Below are positions 5,984 to 8,991 of a DNA stretch of 8,991 bases, piece by piece (position 1 is the stretch's first letter; each line of letters opens with the position of its first letter). The notes beneath the pieces were generated by a model. It had not been told where the DNA came from and did not search any database. It saw only the letters and a list, made by a program, of their open reading frames with translations. The translations under genes were made by a program, and so were the position numbers. This DNA is from Bacillota bacterium (GTDB taxonomy: Bacteria > Bacillota_A > Clostridia > DSM-8532). The stretch lies in the NCBI GenBank assembly GCA_023424865.1, contig JAFADM010000399.1, positions 1-8,991 of the forward strand. The letters are read 5' to 3'.

Positions 5984-7840
5984 TCAAGCTCTTTTTACCT
6001 GCTTCAATACAGGTATTGCGATGTAGATTTGGGTTCCTTTACCAAGACGACTTTTTACTGTTATATCGCCTCCGTGAAGTTGGGTTATTTCCTTGGCTAT
6101 GGCCAGGCCTAACCCTGTACCTCCCAACTGGCGTGAACGGGCCTTATCCACTCTGTAAAACCGTTCAAAAATTCTGGATAAATCCCCTTCCGGTATGCCG
6201 ATACCGTTATCTTCCACACATGCAAGAACTTTATCACTTTCATGATAGATAGTGATATTGATATGTCCTTTTTCCGGCGTATACTTAATGGCATTACCGA
6301 TGATGTTCATAAAAACCTGTTCAAGCCGGTGCCGATCACCCGTAACGAGAGGGATAGGGTGTTTTATATTAAGCTTTATCTCCTGGCGCTTTTGCTGGGC
6401 TTCAAGCTTTAGTCGGTCTATGCAGGAAACCGTCAGATCAGATACTTTAAGCTCCTCCATGTTAAGCTTTATACCACCATCATGCTGTGACAGGGTAAGA
6501 AGGTCCTTTACAAGCGTAGCCATCCGATCCGTTTCATCATTGATGACATTGAGAAATTTTCCAGCTATCTCCGAATCTCCCATTGCGCCGTCCAGAAGTG
6601 TCTCCGTATAACTTTTAACAGATGCAAGAGGCGTTCTGAGCTCATGGGACACATTTGCGACGAATTCCCTTCGGATATTATCCAGCTTTTGCTCTTCCGT
6701 AATGTCCTGAAGTACCGTTATAATTCCCTCCACTCGGCTGTCAGCCCCTGAAAAAAGAGCAAACTGGACTTTCAGGTATTTGTCCCGGTACTTGATTTTA
6801 TGCTGGGCTTCGGATATACTCTGGAATTCATTGATCCTCTCCAGAGAAAGATCAATTCCAAATGCCTCCGTGAGCATGTTAAGAGTTAAACCTTCACTAT
6901 GTGCTCCTAATATTTTTCTGGCCGCAGGATTACTGTGAATAACCTCTCCGCAATTATTAAAGGTTACCACACCGTCGGTCATATAATTAAGAATGGCCTC
7001 CATTTTATTTTTTTCACTGGATATTTCAGTTAAAGTATTTTTTAGTCGGACGGACATGAAATTAAACGTATTTCCCAGGCGCCCCAGCTCATCATCCGAT
7101 CCTACCTCTGAGATTGCACCGAAATCACCCTCTGAGATTTTCTCGGCGGTATGCATGATTCGATAGATAGGAGAGGTAATGGTACTGGATAAAATAAAAC
7201 CGATGACAATGGCCGCGAACATAGCCAGGAGCACAATGCCGAACAATACATTATTAAAGGATCCCAACATTTCTAAGGCCCTTGCACGGCTGTACTTAAA
7301 ATAGAGAACAAAATCACCGTCAGAGAGCTCCTGAACTCTTACATAATCGTAGAACTCACCTATGGCGGTACGGGTGTAGCCCTGACTTTCTCCCACAGCA
7401 TCGTGCCCCGGCTGTGAAAGAACAAAAACAAGGTTCTCCGAGCGAAAGATAGCATTTTCAAAAGCCTTTCGAACCTGAGGATCCGTGTCGACATACTGGG
7501 GATCCGATGAATCTACAATTTCGCCCGTCTCTTTATTTATAATGGTAAAGCTTTTGTCCCTACTAATAACAATACCGGTTAATCTGGGATCTGATCGTAA
7601 AATAGAACTGACTTCTTTCATTGTCATTTCAGGTGTTATTTCATTGGCTTCTAATAGATTTTCATAATTTCTTGCAATGGTCTCTTTAAAGTCGTTATAG
7701 AAAGTTTTTTCTACCTGAAAATTGAGAAAAACCCATACCACGGTCATGAGTGCAAAAGTTATCATTATAAGAATAATAACGAGTCTCCAGCGGATACTTT
7801 TTAAAAAGCCCGGCCTGTATAATTTCTTCATAATCACCAT
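5984..7840 (-). CDS. walK: sensor histidine kinase WalK
   Basis: WalK is the membrane sensor kinase that phosphorylates WalR to control peptidoglycan hydrolases and wall homeostasis. The 618-residue order is: membrane helix 1 (about 17-40), an external sensor domain of about 150 residues (41-194), membrane helix 2 (198-220), HAMP (about 220-270), a PAS domain (about 278-380), HisKA with His399 in SHELRTP, then the ATPase domain with the N box (MNIIGNAIKYTP, 511-522), DNGIGIP (544-550), FERFYR (558-563) and GGTGLGLA (573-580). Glu400 and Thr403 of the HExxT phosphatase motif are present. The full external and PAS domains place it with Bacillus-type WalK rather than streptococcal VicK. The ATG has AAAGG 9 nt ahead; an ATG three codons on is an alternative. 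It follows walR after 36 nt. Confidence 0.96.
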   Translation of the reverse strand: MVIMKKLYRPGFLKSIRWRLVIILIMITFALMTVVWVFLNFQVEKTFYNDFKETIARNYENLLEANEITPEMTMKEVSSILRSDPRLTGIVISRDKSFTIINKETGEIVDSSDPQYVDTDPQVRKAFENAIFRSENLVFVLSQPGHDAVGESQGYTRTAIGEFYDYVRVQELSDGDFVLYFKYSRARALEMLGSFNNVLFGIVLLAMFAAIVIGFILSSTITSPIYRIMHTAEKISEGDFGAISEVGSDDELGRLGNTFNFMSVRLKNTLTEISSEKNKMEAILNYMTDGVVTFNNCGEVIHSNPAARKILGAHSEGLTLNMLTEAFGIDLSLERINEFQSISEAQHKIKYRDKYLKVQFALFSGADSRVEGIITVLQDITEEQKLDNIRREFVANVSHELRTPLASVKSYTETLLDGAMGDSEIAGKFLNVINDETDRMATLVKDLLTLSQHDGGIKLNMEELKVSDLTVSCIDRLKLEAQQKRQEIKLNIKHPIPLVTGDRHRLEQVFMNIIGNAIKYTPEKGHINITIYHESDKVLACVEDNGIGIPEGDLSRIFERFYRVDKARSRQLGGTGLGLAIAKEITQLHGGDITVKSRLGKGTQIYIAIPVLKQVKRA

Positions 7841-7876
7841 CGTTGCAAGCCTTTTACGGCCGTCTTCAATTTCACT

Positions 7877-8572
7877 TTACAAAGAAGGATTAAAATAATA
7901 GCCGACCCCCCGCTTGGTCAATATGTACTCGGGATTACTGGCATCCTTCTCTAGCTTTTCCCTAAGCCTTCGTACCGTGACGTCCACTGTCCGGACATCG
8001 CCGAAATACTCATATCCCCAAACCTTTTCTAAAAGGTTCTCTCGAGAAAAAATTTGGCCTCTTTGAAGAGCAAGAAACTTAACCAGCTCAAATTCTCTCA
8101 GGGTAAGCTCAATTACTGAACCATCCCTTCTTACCTCATACCGGGCAACATCTATTTCCAGATCGGAATAATTTAATAGATCATCTTTCTCTAAAGGTAT
8201 GGAATCATCTATAACCCTTCTCAAATTGGCCTTTACGCGAGCCATAAGCTCTCTGGGGCTAAAGGGCTTTGTAATATAGTCGTCAGCCCCCAACTCAAGA
8301 CCTAGTATTTTATCCACTTCCTCTTCTCTTGCAGTAAGCATGAGAATGGGTGTCTGCATGGTTTGACGCAGCCTTCTGCAAACGGTAAAGCCGTCTATTT
8401 CAGGCAGCATGATGTCTAAGATAATTAAGTCAGGCTTTTCCTTTAAAGCAAGCTCTATGGCCTGTCTGCCATCATAAGCCTCTAAGGTGTCGAATGATTC
8501 CTTTACAAGATTAAACTTTAAAATATCAACGATATTTTTTTCATCGTCTACGATCAGGATTCTTCTTTTCAT
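7877..8572 (-). CDS. walR: response regulator WalR (OmpR family)
   Basis: WalR is the DNA-binding partner of WalK and usually essential in low-GC Gram-positives. The 231-residue protein has a receiver domain (about 3-118) with acidic pocket Asp9/Asp10, the phosphorylated Asp53 in LILDIMLP, Thr80 and Lys102 in TKPF. A winged-helix DNA-binding domain follows (about 132-229). The segment VWGYEYFGDVRTVDVTVRRL (184-203), containing the recognition helix, is characteristic of WalR orthologues and supports recognition of a TGTWAH direct repeat. GGGGGT lies five bases before the ATG. It is the first gene of the operon, separated from the 5S rRNA gene by its own promoter region. No residues are missing. 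Confidence 0.97.
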   Translation of the reverse strand: MKRRILIVDDEKNIVDILKFNLVKESFDTLEAYDGRQAIELALKEKPDLIILDIMLPEIDGFTVCRRLRQTMQTPILMLTAREEEVDKILGLELGADDYITKPFSPRELMARVKANLRRVIDDSIPLEKDDLLNYSDLEIDVARYEVRRDGSVIELTLREFELVKFLALQRGQIFSRENLLEKVWGYEYFGDVRTVDVTVRRLREKLEKDASNPEYILTKRGVGYYFNPSL

Positions 8573-8706
8573 TTTTACCCCCGAATGATACCTTTTTAAT
8601 ACTAACGCTTAAGAGATATTTATTTCTTTAGATATAAAACGCTATGCTGCCTTCCAGGCCACTAGTATGCGATAAATGCTACTTTTAAAAATAATCAATT
8701 GTTACT

Positions 8707-8735
8707 ATTATAACATATTTATATCAATAAATATA
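8707..8735 (-). promoter_or_regulatory. probable walR operon promoter with extended -10
   Basis: The minus strand reads TGTTATAAT at 8707-8715, a perfect TATAAT with the TGn extension, which can compensate for a weak -35. At 17-nt spacing the -35 position reads TATATT (8730-8735). The start would be near 8700, giving an unusually long leader of about 127 nt to walR. The leader contains two copies each of ATATCT and AGCGTT between 8604 and 8643. I see no WalR box here, so autoregulation at this promoter is not supported. Confidence 0.5.
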
Positions 8736-8831
8736 GAACTGTGCCTTCGGTAAATCTTAGTAATACGATTGAAACCAAAGATTCATTTCTTTGTAGCAAT
8801 TCTATATGGCAATTTAATTTTGAACATAAAC

Positions 8832-8859
8832 AAAGCTCCGAACTTTCGTTCGGAGCTTT
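8832..8859 (-). terminator. intrinsic terminator of the rRNA operon
   Basis: AAAGCTCCGAAC and its exact reverse complement flank a four-base loop that is GAAA in minus-strand RNA, a stable GNRA tetraloop. The 3' arm ends in TTT and continues GTTTATGTT, a broken but U-rich tail. It starts 8 nt after the 5S 3' end and should insulate walR from rRNA transcription. The symmetric stem could also act on plus-strand transcripts, though no plus-strand gene is seen nearby. Confidence 0.85.
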
Positions 8860-8866
8860 CATATAA

Positions 8867-8984
<118 letters not shown>

Positions 8985-8991
8985 TAATTAT

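Noticed and set aside
6252..6611. 119-codon plus-strand Ser/Arg-rich open frame
   Set aside because: It is antisense to the kinase domains of walK, which are intact; a shadow frame.
8701..8717. TGTTA...TAACA near the walR -10 as a WalR box
   Set aside because: The half-sites are inverted rather than direct repeats and the second does not fit TGTWAH at the N5 spacing.

Overview
The window carries one Gram-positive WalRK (VicRK/YycFG) cell-wall regulation locus. All eight recognisable protein genes are on the minus strand, as is the 5S rRNA gene at the right edge. Read in the direction of transcription (right to left) the order is: 5S rRNA and its terminator, walR, walK, an unrecognised secreted protein, walH (yycH), walI (yycI), a terminator-like palindrome, murA, walJ (yycJ) and rlmH. 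The presence of walHI and walJ, the strong GGAGG-type ribosome binding sites and the moderately AT-rich sequence point to a Firmicute. The low similarity of walH/walI to the Bacillus proteins and the gene order make a clostridial (Eubacteriales-like) anaerobe more likely than a bacillus, but the species cannot be named from the sequence.

Right part (about 5180-8991). The rRNA operon ends in 5S and a GAAA-tetraloop hairpin. A TATAAT promoter with an extended -10 then precedes walR. WalR and WalK are intact, with all their phosphotransfer motifs. Between walK and walH, where classical wal operons carry no gene, lies a 214-residue Sec-exported protein of unknown function. Its upstream gap holds an exact match to the published WalR-box consensus (TGTWAH-N5-TGTWAH), 11 nt ahead of a TATACT -10 element. 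This is the most interesting part of the window: it suggests a WalR-controlled secreted component built into the operon that encodes its own sensor.

Middle (2718-5165). WalH and WalI are membrane-anchored by one N-terminal helix each and are directly abutted (stop and start adjacent). A perfect 22-bp palindrome followed by five T residues comes after walI, then a probable murA promoter.

Left part (1-2717). murA is followed by walJ with an ATGA overlap, then rlmH after 23 nt. murA is probably mis-startable: the best start is a GTG at 2687, which gives the canonical active-site numbering. After rlmH there is a 13-bp hairpin whose G-U pairs form only in minus-strand RNA. At the extreme left edge there is a possible plus-strand tail of a transposase-like gene.

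Together the genes couple sensing of cell-wall status (WalK, modulated by WalH/WalI), transcriptional control (WalR) and first-step peptidoglycan precursor synthesis (MurA) with two housekeeping functions commonly linked to wal (WalJ, RlmH).
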